From NCBI GenBank assembly GCA_001972305.1, contig BDDD01002851.1, positions 1-64,000 on the forward strand: a stretch of DNA of 64,000 nucleotides, written 5' to 3'. Positions 21,236 to 32,099 of the stretch are shown here, one piece after another. The translations under genes were made by a program, and so were the position numbers. Numbering within the stretch: position 1 is the stretch's first letter; each line of letters begins with the position of its first letter. This stretch comes from Cephalotus follicularis. Its lineage: Eukaryota; Streptophyta; Magnoliopsida; Oxalidales; Cephalotaceae. Under the pieces are notes generated by a model. It saw nothing but the letters and a program-made list of their open reading frames with translations. It did no database searches and had not been told where the DNA came from.

Positions 21236-22257
21236 TGTTACAGGGCCAAATTCGCAACAAATTTTTGTCTTGTAATGGCACTAGACACTGGCCTAGTCTC
21301 AGCCAAAATTCTGAGCAACGCCCCCTCTATAGAGGCTCAGTTAACTCGCAAACAATGATTTAAACACAACAACAAGCAAGAGCACACTCACACAATTTAC
21401 AGGAAAAATTCCAACCTTTATTACTTCACCGAAAACGTACAAAGGATTACAAGCACTCTGCAGTTTGCCTTGAAAATTCTTACATACCTTGGCAAATCTG
21501 ATGTCTCGCATATTTACAGTGCACACATACACTACAGCAGTTAACACCCATAACTGCTAGGGACACTTGGCACATATGCCTTACAATTGACACCCCTGAA
21601 TTGTTAGATATACAAGTGGCTCATAACAGGCCTTACAACACACGAGACTATGCTTCTAGTGGCTAGCAAGCTCAGCCGAACATATAGGAACCACTATCTC
21701 ACACATGCACCCACGTTGTGCCTGCATGAACATTGGCCTCGCATCTTTCGCACCGTGTCCACAAGTTGCGCACAGTGCTCGCATGTTGCGCGCACATGCG
21801 GTGCGAAGCGCGCACATGCTGTGCGCTATGTCGCGCGTTGTGTCCAGATGTTGCGCGCAGTGCCCGCATGTTGCGTGCACATACCGTGCGATGCGCGCAC
21901 ACGCTGTGCGCTATGTTGCTCGATGCGTCCCGTATGTTGCGCGTTGTGTCCCGCATGTTGCGCGGAACGTCTACCTGATGCGCACTCAAGCTGCGCGCAA
22001 TGTCTGCATGATGCGCACACACGCTGTGCGCTGTGTATGCCTGATGCGCGAAAATGTTGTGCGTTGTGTTTGCCTGATGTGCGCATTCCCCGCACACTGG
22101 AATGCACCAACTGCATAGGTCAAGTCTGAACAAGCCATCCGATATTAAAATGCCCCTCATGCACCTGCTTACTCGTAGCATGCCTCCTTCATGCTACTGT
22201 CCCTAGGCCAGCATAGGTGCAGCTAGTCGTGCTACCACCAAGCCTAAGGGGCTAACA
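21236..22257 (-). repeat. LTR of an inverted chromovirus copy
   Basis: Bounded by TGTTACAGGGCC at 21236 and GGGGCTAACA at 22257 (TG...CA). It is the inverted counterpart of 23616-24574. The eIF5B exon base at 21235 directly abuts it, and the last 5 exon bases GCTAC could be one target-duplication copy. It contains a dense TGCGCGCA-type array (about 21740-22095). Confidence 0.85.
21740..22095. repeat. TGCGCGCA-type motif array in LTR
   Basis: A quasi-periodic array (about 20-24 bp) of words such as ATGTTGCGCGCA, GCGCACACGCTGTGCGC and CTGATGCGCA. Related arrays lie at about 23775-24100 and 29250-29510 in the two plus-strand LTRs. The arrays differ in unit number and order between the three LTRs. 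Cys/Arg/His-rich ORFs in all frames here are repeat shadows. Confidence 0.9.
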
Positions 22258-22264
22258 AACCACC

Positions 22265-23362
22265 CCCACTAGAAGAGCTCGTCATCCTCATCGTAGGGGT
22301 AGCCGAGTAGTCTTGGATCTGTCTTTCGAACTGTCATAATGTTGTTTCCTTTTCCCAAGAAGCCTCTGATTCTAGTGAACCTTTCCACTGAATCAAATAC
22401 TCAACTCGCCTGTTCTTCTTTCTCTGCCCCAAATTTCGATGATCAAGAATTCGCTCTATCTCTTGATAAAACTGCTGCCGAATCATAGGAGGGGCACATT
22501 GGGCTTGAGTGCGCCCAATATTTAGCAAGTCCTCGTGGAATGGCTTCAAGAAACCTACATGAAAAGTGGGATGTAGCTTCAACCGTTCTGGTAAATGCAA
22601 TCGGTAAGCCACATTGCCAACCTTTTTGAAAACTTCGAAGGGACCATCATACTTCGGAATTAAGCCACGATGCACCCATTTGCTATTATTCTTCCACATC
22701 TGTGGGGTCAATTTCAACATCACTTTGCCCCCAACTTTGAATTTCACTGACCTCCTACCCTTATCTGCATACTTCTTCATCCGTTTTGCTGCTTTGGCAC
22801 TGTCTTGAGCGTCCTCCAACCTCTTCTGTCTGTCTCTTGCAAAACGATATGCCGCAGGGCACTGACCACCTGTTTTTTGTAACTCAACTTCCCGGGCCAG
22901 CTGCATGGCAGACAATGTTTCTGTCTTGCATTTATCTCCATTCGACCTAGTCGATGCAACATTATATCCCAACACAAAGCAAGGGTTTTTCTCACTCATG
23001 ATAAGTAATCCACACAAATGAGGCATCATGATCACTTTCTCGGATATAAAGAACTCATGACAAGGATCAACTCGAAATCATCCAAGGGAACAACCATGAA
23101 ATCGATTTTCCATACCCAATCACCCATAGAAATTTGAACGCTATGCGCCATACCTGCCATAGCTTGTGCTTGGGAATTCACTGCCTTGATCCACAGGCAT
23201 GCTTGTCCACTTTCAAGCCTAATCGACTAACCATCCGTTTTACCAAGAAACTATGCGTAGCACCAGTGTCAACCATTGCAGACACCTGTTGCCCCTGGAC
23301 CATCATATGCACATATAACAAGCCCGATGGTGGTACAGCACAGAGAGCGTTAACCAACTGAA
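22265..23362 (-). pseudogene. Internally deleted chromovirus pol: protease joined to integrase C-terminus
   Basis: Read on the minus strand, the protease region (about 23362 to 22895) is joined to the integrase C-terminal and chromodomain region (22890 to 22334). RT, RNase H and the integrase core are missing. Compared with the plus-strand copy, the join links positions equivalent to about 26185 and 28449. The 233-residue ORF 22334-23035 spans the join without a stop, and the chromodomain part ends '...LIQWKGSLESEASWEKETTL'. This is a non-autonomous deletion derivative. An expressed product is possible but unproven. Confidence 0.85.
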
Positions 23363-23615
23363 CTAGAGAATTTCTTGTGGGACATGGAGTCTTAATTCCA
23401 AGCCACTCGTGTGCCCGATGCTGAGAAGGTCTCCATCAATAGCATGTATTTGTCTGGTGATGCAAAATTGGGTTGGAGGACCAGGGTACAAGATGATGCG
23501 AGTTCGGGAAGGCCAAGGATTGAGACATGGCAGGTGTTAGTCAAAGATTTGAAGGATCAATTTCTTCCAAATAACACTTCGTGGTTGGCACGAGAGTCCC
23601 TTAAGAAATTGAGTT
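23363..23615 (+). pseudogene. Inverted gag fragment
   Basis: Plus-strand copy of part of the chromovirus gag (equivalent to 24971-25222), including 'VSINSMYLSGDAKLGWR'. It is joined head-on to the minus-strand protease fragment at about 23360-23364, with a short GAA overlap. It stops directly before the 5' LTR at 23616. The arrangement implies an inversion or a rejoined break. Confidence 0.85.
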
Positions 23616-24574
23616 TGTTAGCCCATTAGGCTGGGTGGCAGCACGGCTGGCGTAGGTTTGGAGACCTGCACCTATACTGGCCTAGGGGCAGTAGCATGAG
23701 GGAGGCATGCTACGAGTAAGCAGGTGCATGTGGGGAATTTTAATATCGGATGGCTTGTTCAGACTTGACCGGTGCAGTTGGTGTGTTCCTGTGTGCGGGG
23801 AATGTGCGCAGCATGTGCGGGCATCAGGCAAACATATGTTGCGCGCATTTGGCAAACATAGCCGATAGCGTGTGCGAGCATCAGGCAGACATAGCGCGCA
23901 GCGTGTGCACGCATTAGGCAGACATAGCGCGCAACATGCGGGACGCAGCGTGCAACATTGCGCACAGCGTATGCGGGCATCGCTCGACATGTGCGCGCAA
24001 CATAGCGCACAACGTGTGCGCGATACATTAAGGCACTGTGCGTAACTTGCGAACACGGTGCGAAAGATGCGGGGCCATAGTGCATACGGGCAGAACGTGG
24101 GTGCATGTGTGAGATGGTGGTTCCTCTATGTTCGACTAAGCTTACTGGCAACTAGAAGTATAGTCTTGTGTGTTGTAAGGCCTGTTATGAGCCACTTGTA
24201 TATCTAACAATTGAGGGGTGTCAATTGTAAGGCATGTAGGCCAAGTGTCCCTAGCAGTTAGGGGTGTTAACTGCTGTAGTGTATGTGCGCACTATAAATT
24301 TGCGAGATAGCAGATTTGCCAAGGTATGTGAGAATTCTCGAGGCAACTGCAGAGTGCTTGTAATCTTTTGTACGCTTTTGGTGAAGTAATAAAGGTTGGG
24401 ACTTTTCCTGTAAATCGTGTGAGTGTGCTCTTGCTTGTTGCTGTGTTTAAATAATTGTCTGCGAGTTAACTTAGCCTCTATATAGGGGGCGTTGTTCATA
24501 ATTTGGCCTGAGACTAGGCTGGTGTCTATTGCCATTATAGGACAAAAGTTTGTTGCGAATTTGGCCTTGTAATA
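23616..24574 (+). repeat. 5' LTR of plus-strand chromovirus
   Basis: Starts TGTTAGCCC and ends at 24574 (TGTAATA, where the inverted copy has TGTAACA). It matches the truncated LTR at 29096-29886 and the inverted LTR at 21236-22257. A TATA box CTATAAAT lies at about 24290-24297. The TGCGCGCA-type array (23775-24100) lies upstream of it. It is followed by a primer binding site. Confidence 0.9.
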
Positions 24575-24576
24575 GT

Positions 24577-24588
24577 TGGTATCAGAGC
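24577..24588 (+). promoter_or_regulatory. Primer binding site (initiator tRNA-Met)
   Basis: TGGTATCAGAGC, the standard plant retrotransposon primer binding site complementary to initiator tRNA-Met, two bases after the LTR end. Confidence 0.95.
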
Positions 24589-24599
24589 GTGGTTGGTGC

Positions 24600-25650
24600 A
24601 TGACCTGCTCAGAAAGTATGGATGTGATCCGTGAAAGATTGCGGAGACTTGAGGTGTTGGTTGGCGAACCACAAATAGAGGAGCCTACGGATAGTCTGTT
24701 GGCTCGTGTTGATGACCATGTTGTTGGGGCTACGGTCATGCAAAACTCTAATGATGAGTTGAGGGGCAAATCTGAGGAGCGTTTCAAGCAAGTGGTGCTT
24801 GATATGATTTCATTTTCTGATACCCTGAGGAAGAACATCGAAGCTAATGAGGAGGACATTTTTATGCTAAAGAAGGCTCTTCATTGCAGTTCTTCAAGAA
24901 CGGAAGGCCCCTCAAGTAAATTCAAAGTCCCTGAACCGAAGCCGTTCAGTGGCAAACGTGATGAGAAGGAACTAGAGAATTTCTTGTGGGACATGGAGTC
25001 TTACTTCCAAGCCACTCATGTGCCCGATGTTGAGAAGGTCTCCATCACTAGCATGTATTTGTCTGGTGATGCGAAATTGTGGTGGAGGATCATGGTACAA
25101 AATGATGCGAGTTCGGGAAGGCCAAGGATTGAGACATGGCAGGTCTTAGTCAAAGAATTGAAGGATCAATTTCTTACAAAAAACACTTCGTGGCTGGCAT
25201 GAGAGTCCGTTAAGAAATTGAAGCAGACCGGGTCTGTGCGGAATTTTGTGTAAGAGTTTAGTTCCTTGTTACTGGATATAAAGGATATGTCAGAAGCTGA
25301 TAAGTTGTTCAACTTTCTTTCAAGCATGCAACCTTGGGCACAAACAGAGTTATGAAGGCAAAATGTCCAAGACTTACCTTCAGCTATGGCAGTAGCGGAG
25401 GCCTTGGTTGATTTCAGAATGATGAAAACAAATGATGGTCTTCTAGTAGTGGCAAGGCCAAGCCCAAAGGTAAGGGCAAAAAGAAGAAAGACAAAAGCGA
25501 TGCCTTTACAAAGAAGAATTATGATCCTTCAGACAAAGGCAAGGCCAAGGTTGCTGATGACTGGAAGGAGAAGAAGTCAAGTAGCGGATGCTTCATCTGT
25601 GAAGGTCCGAACTGTGCGAGAGACTACCCCAAACGAGGAAAGCTGAATGC
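24600..25650 (+). pseudogene. Chromovirus gag, decayed
   Basis: The main open part (24576-25199) contains 'KFKVPEPKPFSGKRDEKELENFLWDMESYFQATHVPDVEKVSI' and 'MYLSGDAKLWWR', a capsid pattern common in plant chromoviruses. Stops at about 25200, 25250 and 25352 interrupt it. A Lys-rich basic stretch (about 25440-25570) precedes the zinc-knuckle remnant 'CFICEGPNCARDYPKR' (about 25600-25640), in which the expected His and last Cys are changed. The first Met usable after the primer site is uncertain (24600 or 24618). Confidence 0.85.
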
Positions 25651-25654
25651 TGTT

Positions 25655-26047
25655 GTGGCCCAAAGCGAAAGTGGTGTCACTCCCAATTCTGATGTCCCTA
25701 CTAGAGTTGCTCCACTTCAGTTGGTTAACACTCTCCGTGTTGTACCACCATCAGGCTTGTTGTATGTGCATATGCTGGTCCATGGGCAACAGGTGTTTGC
25801 GATGTTTGACACTGGTGCTACACATAGTTTCTTGGCAAAACGGATGGTTAGTCGATTGGGCTTGAAAGTGGACAAGCATGCCCGTCGGATCAAGGCAGTG
25901 AATTCCAAAGCACAAGCTGTGGCAAGTATGGTGCATAGCGTTCAAATTTCTACGGGTGATTGGGTAGGGAAAATCGATTTCATGGTTGTTCCCTTGGATG
26001 ATTTTGACTTGATCCTTGTCATGAGTTCTTTATATCCGAGAAAGTGA
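25655..26047 (+). pseudogene. Chromovirus aspartic protease
   Basis: A 130-residue open segment with the active site 'FAMFDTGATHSFL' (residues about 49-61) and the later 'DFDLIL' block, typical of Ty3/gypsy retropepsin. It continues out of frame into the linker before RT. Confidence 0.9.
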
Positions 26048-26099
26048 TCATGATGCCTCATTTGTGTGGATTACTGATCATGAGTGAGAAAAATCCTTG

Positions 26100-27475
26100 C
26101 TTTGTTGCTGGATATAATGTTGCATCGGCTAGGTAGAATGAAGATAAATGCACGGCAAAAACATTGTCTGCCATGCAGATGGCCCGAGGCTTGAAAAAGG
26201 GTCAAATGACCTACCTTGCATCATTGGTGGAAGTGAAGTCTGAGGAGGCAGTGGCGGTCCCTATGGAAGTAGTTGGAATGTTGGATGAGTTCAAAGATGT
26301 GATGCCGTTGGAGTTGCCAGATGAGATCACAAGATTGAGCTCATGCCGGGTGCAAAAGCTCCTGCGAAGGCCCCTTATCGCATGTCCCCAAAGGAGTTAG
26401 TTGCTGCTGGTAAGATTCAGCCTTCTAAGGCCCCTTATGGTGCTCCGGTGCTGTTCTAAGAGAAACAAGACGGTTCCATGCGGTTGTGTGTCGATTATCG
26501 AGGTCTAAACAAAGTGACAGTCAAGAATAAATATCCAGTGCCTTTGATTTCAGACATGTTCGATAGATTGACAAGGCCTGTGTATTTTACGAAGCTGGAC
26601 TTGCGGTCTGGATATTGGCAGGTCAGAATTGCCGCAGGAGATGAGCCTAAGACTACTATGGTGACACGATATGGTTCCTACGAATTTTTAGTCACGCCGT
26701 TCGGCTTAAACAATGCACCAACTACTTTCTGCAACTTGATGAACGATGTCTTTCATGAGTATTTAGACAAATTCGTAGTTGTGTACTTGGACGATATTGT
26801 TGTGTATAGTGAGACCCTTGAAGCTCACTTGGTGCATCTCAGACTTGTATTCTCTCGATTGAGGGAAAATTCTCTCTATGTAAAAAGGGAGAAGTGTGAA
26901 TTTTGCTAAAGGGAGATCAAGTTCCTTGGGCATGTTGTTGGCAGTGAAGATGGATCAGTGGAAGGTCCAGGCTATTACGGACTGATCTATGCCCACAAAA
27001 GTAGCAGAATTGAGTAGCTTCCATGGCTTGGCGAATTACTATCAAAAGTTTATTGTGGGATACTCGAAGAATGTGGCTTGTTTGACCGATTTATTGAAGA
27101 AAAATCAGCCTTGGGAGGGGACTGAAGCATGCCAAATTACCTTTACGAAAGTGAATGCTATCATGTCCGAGCCTGTGTTAAAAGTACCTGATTTTGAGAG
27201 CCCTTTTGAGGTACATACGGATGCATCGGACAAAGCAGTGGGTGGCGTGCTAGTCCAAAACAGGCATCCAGTTGCTTTCGAAAGTTGGAAGTTGAAAGAA
27301 GCTGAGCAAAGGTATTCTGCGTACAAGAAGGAGAAGTGGGCTGTGGTGCATTGTTTACGAATATGGCATGTTTACTTGTTGGGCACCAAGTTTGTTGTAA
27401 AAACAAACAATGTAGCAAACACCTTCTTCAGGACTCAGAAGAAATTGTCTGCTAGGCATGCACGGTGGTAGGAAT
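26100..27475 (+). pseudogene. Chromovirus reverse transcriptase and RNase H
   Basis: RT motifs are '[21 protein letters not shown]', '[15 protein letters not shown]', '[19 protein letters not shown]' and the intact catalytic box '[11 protein letters not shown]' (26478-26909). Stops occur at about 26398, 26458 and 26907. The RNase H part (26989-27471) has '[16 protein letters not shown]' with the catalytic Asp. The last Trp codon is followed by TAG. Order and motifs fit a chromovirus; Galadriel or Reina lineage is possible but not settled here. Confidence 0.9.
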
Positions 27476-29080
27476 TTCTTGCGGAGTACGATTTCAATTG
27501 CACAAACGGGGAGAGCATAATCAGGTTGCAGATGCTCTTAGTTGGAAAGATTTCTTAGAAGTTGTTGCGGCAATTTCTAATATAGAATCAGATTTTGTTG
27601 ACAAAGTCTGGAATGTTGTTAATGCTGATGCTACTTATGTCAAGTTAGTGCAGCAAGTCCAAGAAGGCCTAGTGCGAAAATATTGGCTGGAGTCCGGTTT
27701 GTTGTATGCAAAGGGAGGCAGACTCTTTGTTCCGAATGGTGGCGGACTTAGACAACAAATTCTAAGAGAAACACATGACTCATAGTGGGCAGGACATCCT
27801 GGGGTAGAATGGATGCATGCGTTGCTAGCAAGAAGCTTTATCTGGCCAAAGATGGAGGATGATGTCGAGGCCTACGTCAAGTCTTGCCTGGTGTGCCAGC
27901 AAGACAAAGTTGAGCGGAAAAGAGAGGCAGGCTTGTTGCAGCCTCTGCCTATTCTAGAAAAGCCATAAGTTTCGGTGTCAATGGATTTTGTGAGTGGATT
28001 TCCGAAGGTGCAGGACTTCAGTTATGTCATGGTGTTGGTTGACAGATTCTCAAAGTATGCGGTGTTTATTGCTGCTCCAAAAGTGTGCACAGCAGAGGTG
28101 GCTGCTGATTTATTCTACCGAAGTGTAGTAAAACACTTTGGGGTACCAGCGGATATTGTGAGCAACAGGGATGCTCGTTTCACTGGTCGGTTTTGGACAT
28201 ATCTTTTCAACTTGATGGGTTCCGAGTTGAAGTTCTCTATCCCCAATCATCCGCAAACAGATGGACAAACGGAGCGGATTAATGGTTTCTTGGAGGAATA
28301 CCTTTGACACTATGTGACTGCTAGTCAGAGAAATTGGTTGGAATAGCTAGAGAGTGCTCGGTTTTGCTATAATTTACATCGATCTTCGGCTACTAGTTTT
28401 ATTCCATTTGAGTTGGCTACTGGTCACCAACCGCTAACTCCACAGGAAGTTGAGTTATAGAAAACAGGTGGTCAGTGCCCCGCGACATATCGTTTTGCAA
28501 GAGACAGACAGGAGAGGTTCAAGGACGCTCAAGACAGCCTTGCCAAAGCAGCAAAGCGGATGAAGAAGTATGCAGATAAGGGTAGGAGGTCAGTGAAATT
28601 CAAATTTGGGGGCAAAGTGATGTTGAAATTGACCCCACAGATGTGGAAGAAGATTAATAGCAAACGGGTGCATCGTGGCTTAATTCCAAAGTATGATGGT
28701 CCCTTTGAAGTTGTCAAAAAGGTTGGCAATGTGGCTGACCGATTGCATTTACCAGAATGGTTGAAGCGACATCCCACTTTTCATGTGGGTTTCTTGAGGC
28801 CATTCCATGAGGACTTGCTAAATATTGGGCGCACTCAAGCCCAACATGCCCCTCCTGTGATTCGGCAGCAGTTTGATCAAGAGATAGAGCGAATTCTTGA
28901 TCATCGAACTTTGGGGCAGAGTAAGAAGAACAGGCAAGTTGAGTACTTGATTCAGTGGAAAGGTTCACCAGAATCAGAGGCTTCTTGGGAAAAGGAAACA
29001 ACATTGTGACAGCTCGAAAGACAGATCAAAGAATACTCGGCTACCCCTACGACGAGGACGTCGAGCTCTTCTAGTGGGGG
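27465..29080 (+). pseudogene. Chromovirus integrase with C-terminal chromodomain
   Basis: The zinc region is at about 27765-27905 ('THDS', stop, 'WAGHPG', then 'CLVCQQDK'). The core follows with 'VSMDFVSGFPK', 'VSNRDARFTGRFW' and 'HPQTDGQTERINGF', so D, D and E are all present (27975-28307). Stops are at 27781, 27967, 28306 and 28458. The C-terminal part (28560-29006) ends with a chromodomain, '...VEYLIQWKGSPESEASWEKETTL'. Chromodomains of such integrases direct insertion to particular chromatin. The domain is intact although the polyprotein is not. Confidence 0.9.
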
Positions 29081-29095
29081 TGGTTTGTCAGCCCC
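29076..29095 (+). promoter_or_regulatory. Polypurine tract
   Basis: The G-rich run GTGGGGGTGG (about 29084-29093) lies directly before the 3' LTR start at 29096, the normal position for plus-strand priming. Confidence 0.7.
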
Positions 29096-29886
29096 TTAGG
29101 CTTGGTGGCAGCACAGCTAACGTGGGTTTGGAGACCTGCACTTATGCTGGCCTAGGGGCAGTAGCATGAGGGAGGCATGCTACGAGTAAGCAGGTGCATG
29201 AGGGGTATTTTAATATCGGATGGCTTGTTCAGACTTGACCTGTGCAGTTGGTGCGTTCCAGTGTGCGAGGAATGCGCGCATCAGGCAAACACAACGCACA
29301 ACGTTTTCGCGCATCAGGCAAACATAGCGCGCAGCATGTGTGCGCATCATGCAGACGTAGCGCGCAACATGCGGGACACAGCGCGCAACATACGGGATTC
29401 AGCACACAACATAGCGCACAGCGTGTGCGAGCATCGCGCGGTATGTGCACGCAACATGCGTGCACTGCGCACAACTTGCGGACACGGCGCGAAAGATGCG
29501 GGGCCAATATTCATGCGGGCACAATGTGGGTGCATGTGTGAGATAGTGGTTCCTATATGTTCGGCTGAGCTTTCTGGCCACTAAAAGCATAGTCTTGTGT
29601 GTTGTAAGGCCTGTTATGAGTCACCTGTATATATAACAATTGAGGGCAGTCAATTGTAAGGTATGTGTGCCAAGTGTCACTAGCAGTTATGGGTGTTAAC
29701 TACTGTAGTGTATGTGTGCACTATAAATATGCGAGACAACGGATTTGTCAAGGTATGTGAGAATTCTCAAGGCAAACTGTAAAGTGCTTGTAATCCTTCG
29801 CACGCTTTCAGTGAAGTAATAAAGGTTGAGACTTTTCCTGTAAATCGTGTGAGTATGCTCTCGCTTGTTGCTGTGTTTAAATCATT
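29096..29886 (+). repeat. 3' LTR of plus-strand chromovirus, truncated
   Basis: Starts TGTCAGCCCC and matches 23616 to about 24445. It stops at about 29886 after GTGTTTAAATCATT, about 130 bp short of the LTR end. eIF5B exon sequence resumes directly. The TATA box is CTATAAAT at about 29730. The TGCGCGCA-type array is at about 29250-29510 and is shorter than in the 5' LTR. Confidence 0.9.
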
Positions 29887-29887
29887 A

Positions 29888-30942
29888 TGATGCTTGAGAA
29901 GAAAAAGGAGTATGCTACCATATTGGCATTTGATGTCAAAGCGACACCAGAGGTTCGCGAACTTGCAGATGAACTGGGTGTGAAGATTTTCATGGCTGAT
30001 ATCATTTATCACTTATTTGATCAATTCAAGGCTTATATCAACAATCTGAAGGAGAAAAAGAAGAGGGAAGCTGCTGATGAAGTGGTCTTCCCTTGTGTTC
30101 TTAATATTTTACCTAATTGTATTTTCAACAAGAAGGATCCAATTGTCTTGGGGGTTGATGTTGTTGAAGGCATAGCTAAGGTAAAAAAATCCAGTTCACT
30201 TAACTTTCTTTTACCCTGCTGTCAGTAATGATATGACATGAAAATTGGATTGAATCTTCAATAATTAGCCTAGTGGTGTTTGTGCTCTGTCATGAAAGCC
30301 TGAAGGGTTGCTTGCTTGCATTTGTTTGTTGGCTGCCCTATGTTATCGGACCTCATAATTATCAGATCCATGTATGCTTGGTTGTTTTACCTCTTGTGCT
30401 TTGCAACCCTTTGATACTGTCTGCTCGTCATTCAGGTTGGGACTCCAATCTGTATTCCTCAAAAAGATTTTATTGACATTGGTCGAATTGCATCAATTGA
30501 AGATTACCATAAACCTGTTGATTTCGCCAATAAAGGCAAGAAGGTGGCCATAAAGGTATTAGATTTGACCTTTGATATTAGGTTGAATGTTTTAGAATTT
30601 GTTAGCCTAAAATCTTAAAGCAGGTGCAGTTTGTGGTGAAAATTTACACTATTGGATTATCCTTATGGAGGACCTTCTTTGCCCATCTGCAGATAGTTGG
30701 CTCCATTTCAGAAGAGCAACAGAAAATGTATGGTAGGCATTTTGAGCTTGATGATGAACTTGTCAGTCGAATAACAAGGAACTCAATTGACGTTCTTAAA
30801 GCTAATTATCGTGTAAGTATGGTTGAATTGTTCATTTCATTTCTTCAGATGCGATTACTAATTGTGCTTGCTTGTGGTAACTCCTAATCTATAGGATGAT
30901 CTATCTCTGGAGGAATGGAAGTTGCTGAAACCCTTTTCATGA
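29888..30942 (+). pseudogene. eIF5B: eIF5B fragment, right part (four exons)
   Basis: Exons 29888-30180, 30436-30555, 30693-30812 and 30895-30942, all with GT-AG introns in phase 0. The product includes 'ILAFDVKATPEVRELADELGVKIF', 'IIYHLFDQFKAYI', 'NKKDPIVLGVDVVEGIAK', 'GRIASIEDYHKPVDFANKGKKVAIK', 'QQKMYGRHFELDDELVSRI' and 'SLEEWKLL', the C-terminal domains of eIF5B. The first 31 bases repeat 21205-21235. The reading frame is otherwise clean, but the last exon ends early ('KPFS' then TGA). In plant eIF5B about ten more residues follow, so a small deletion or frameshift is likely. Confidence 0.9.
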
Positions 30943-31649
30943 TAGAGTGAGTATAGGTTATGAATGGTTAAGCATTTATCTTCTCAAATACTCTCCTGGG
31001 CCGGCCTTTAGGTGTGTTGCTGGTATGTTTTAAAGTAAAGCGGTTTTACTCGAGGTGAAGATGTAAGCCACTCAGTTCCTGTGAGCATGCATGGATATCA
31101 GTGAGATCATGCATGGAAGACGGGAGTGGAAGTTCCAATTCATCTTTCGTCGTGAAAGCTCCTTGTCCAGTTACGTATAGCCTTATTGCCCTCACAATTT
31201 TGAATTCATTGATATTTGTACTAGTGATATACGAGCTGTTACAGAAGGCAAAGTTGAGAACAGGTCAATTCTGTGATCGGTTTACAATTTTGGCTTGTTA
31301 ATCACTTCCCCATTGTCGGTCTATAAAAAACAGAATGAGTAGAAAAAAACACAACACAACAATTGAGTTTCTAAGTATGACGGAAAATGGACTGAAGATC
31401 GGCAAAGAATAGAAACATGTAGAACATATTTCAAAGATTTAGTACAAGAGGCAAACCATTTTCCTAAAATAGATTATAAAGAACTAACGACAACTCTTAA
31501 TTTTATCCTTTTTGGATCAAGGAATATAATAGTCAAAAAATCCATTTGTGTTTATTTGTCCCTGCGTCCAATAGTCAAGGAGAATTAGATGACAAGGAAA
31601 TACTAAAGCCACCAGAAGTTATACTTGACTTTAAAGTTGGAAGAGCTTT
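30943..31649. other. No gene recognised; eIF5B downstream sequence
   Basis: Probably the former 3' untranslated and flanking region of the eIF5B copy. No motif or repeat recognised. Confidence 0.5.
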
Positions 31650-31994
31650 TAAGTTTCGTTTGGTAATGCTTCCCTATTACTAAAAGTACTTTTCAGCCTT
31701 AATTTAGTGTCTGATAAAATTTTAACGAAAATATTTTTAGTAAAAGTACTTTTGTTTTTAAAAGGAGTCAAAACACTTTTCAAATTGGCCTGGTGAGGTC
31801 AGCTCGAAAAGTGCTTTTGCTAACGACATGTTTTAATTTGTTAAGAATTTTTATGAATTTTAATATTTGACAAAATGATTTTATGATGTCTACAACAGTT
31901 TTTAAAATATATTTATTAAAAACATATTCACTGCAAAAGTACTTTTGACAATATCACGTTTATGAAACACACAACATTATCAAATAGAGCCTTA
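31650..31994. mobile_element. MITE-like element
   Basis: The left end TAAGTTTCGTTTGGTAATG and the complement of the right end (TAAGGCTCTATTTGATAATG) match with a few changes. The interior has repeated AAAAGTACTTTT words, as in the unit at 1276-1993. No clean target duplication was seen. Confidence 0.45.
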
Positions 31995-32099
31995 GAGGGA
32001 CTAGTAGAGCAAGAGTCACTCGAGGAAAAGCTGTTGCTAAGAGAGCATATGTTAGAGAGCTATAATCTGATCAGAAGTGAGAACTACACCAGAACAAGG

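Noticed and set aside
21650..22181. Long Cys/Arg/His-rich ORFs on both strands (about 160 residues)
   Set aside because: They fall in the TGCGCGCA-type LTR array, which is open in several frames at once; no start context or homology.
20749..30942. Functional eIF5B gene
   Set aside because: The GTPase domain is absent, the exon is broken by a large element with a repeat at the join, and the C-terminus is shortened.
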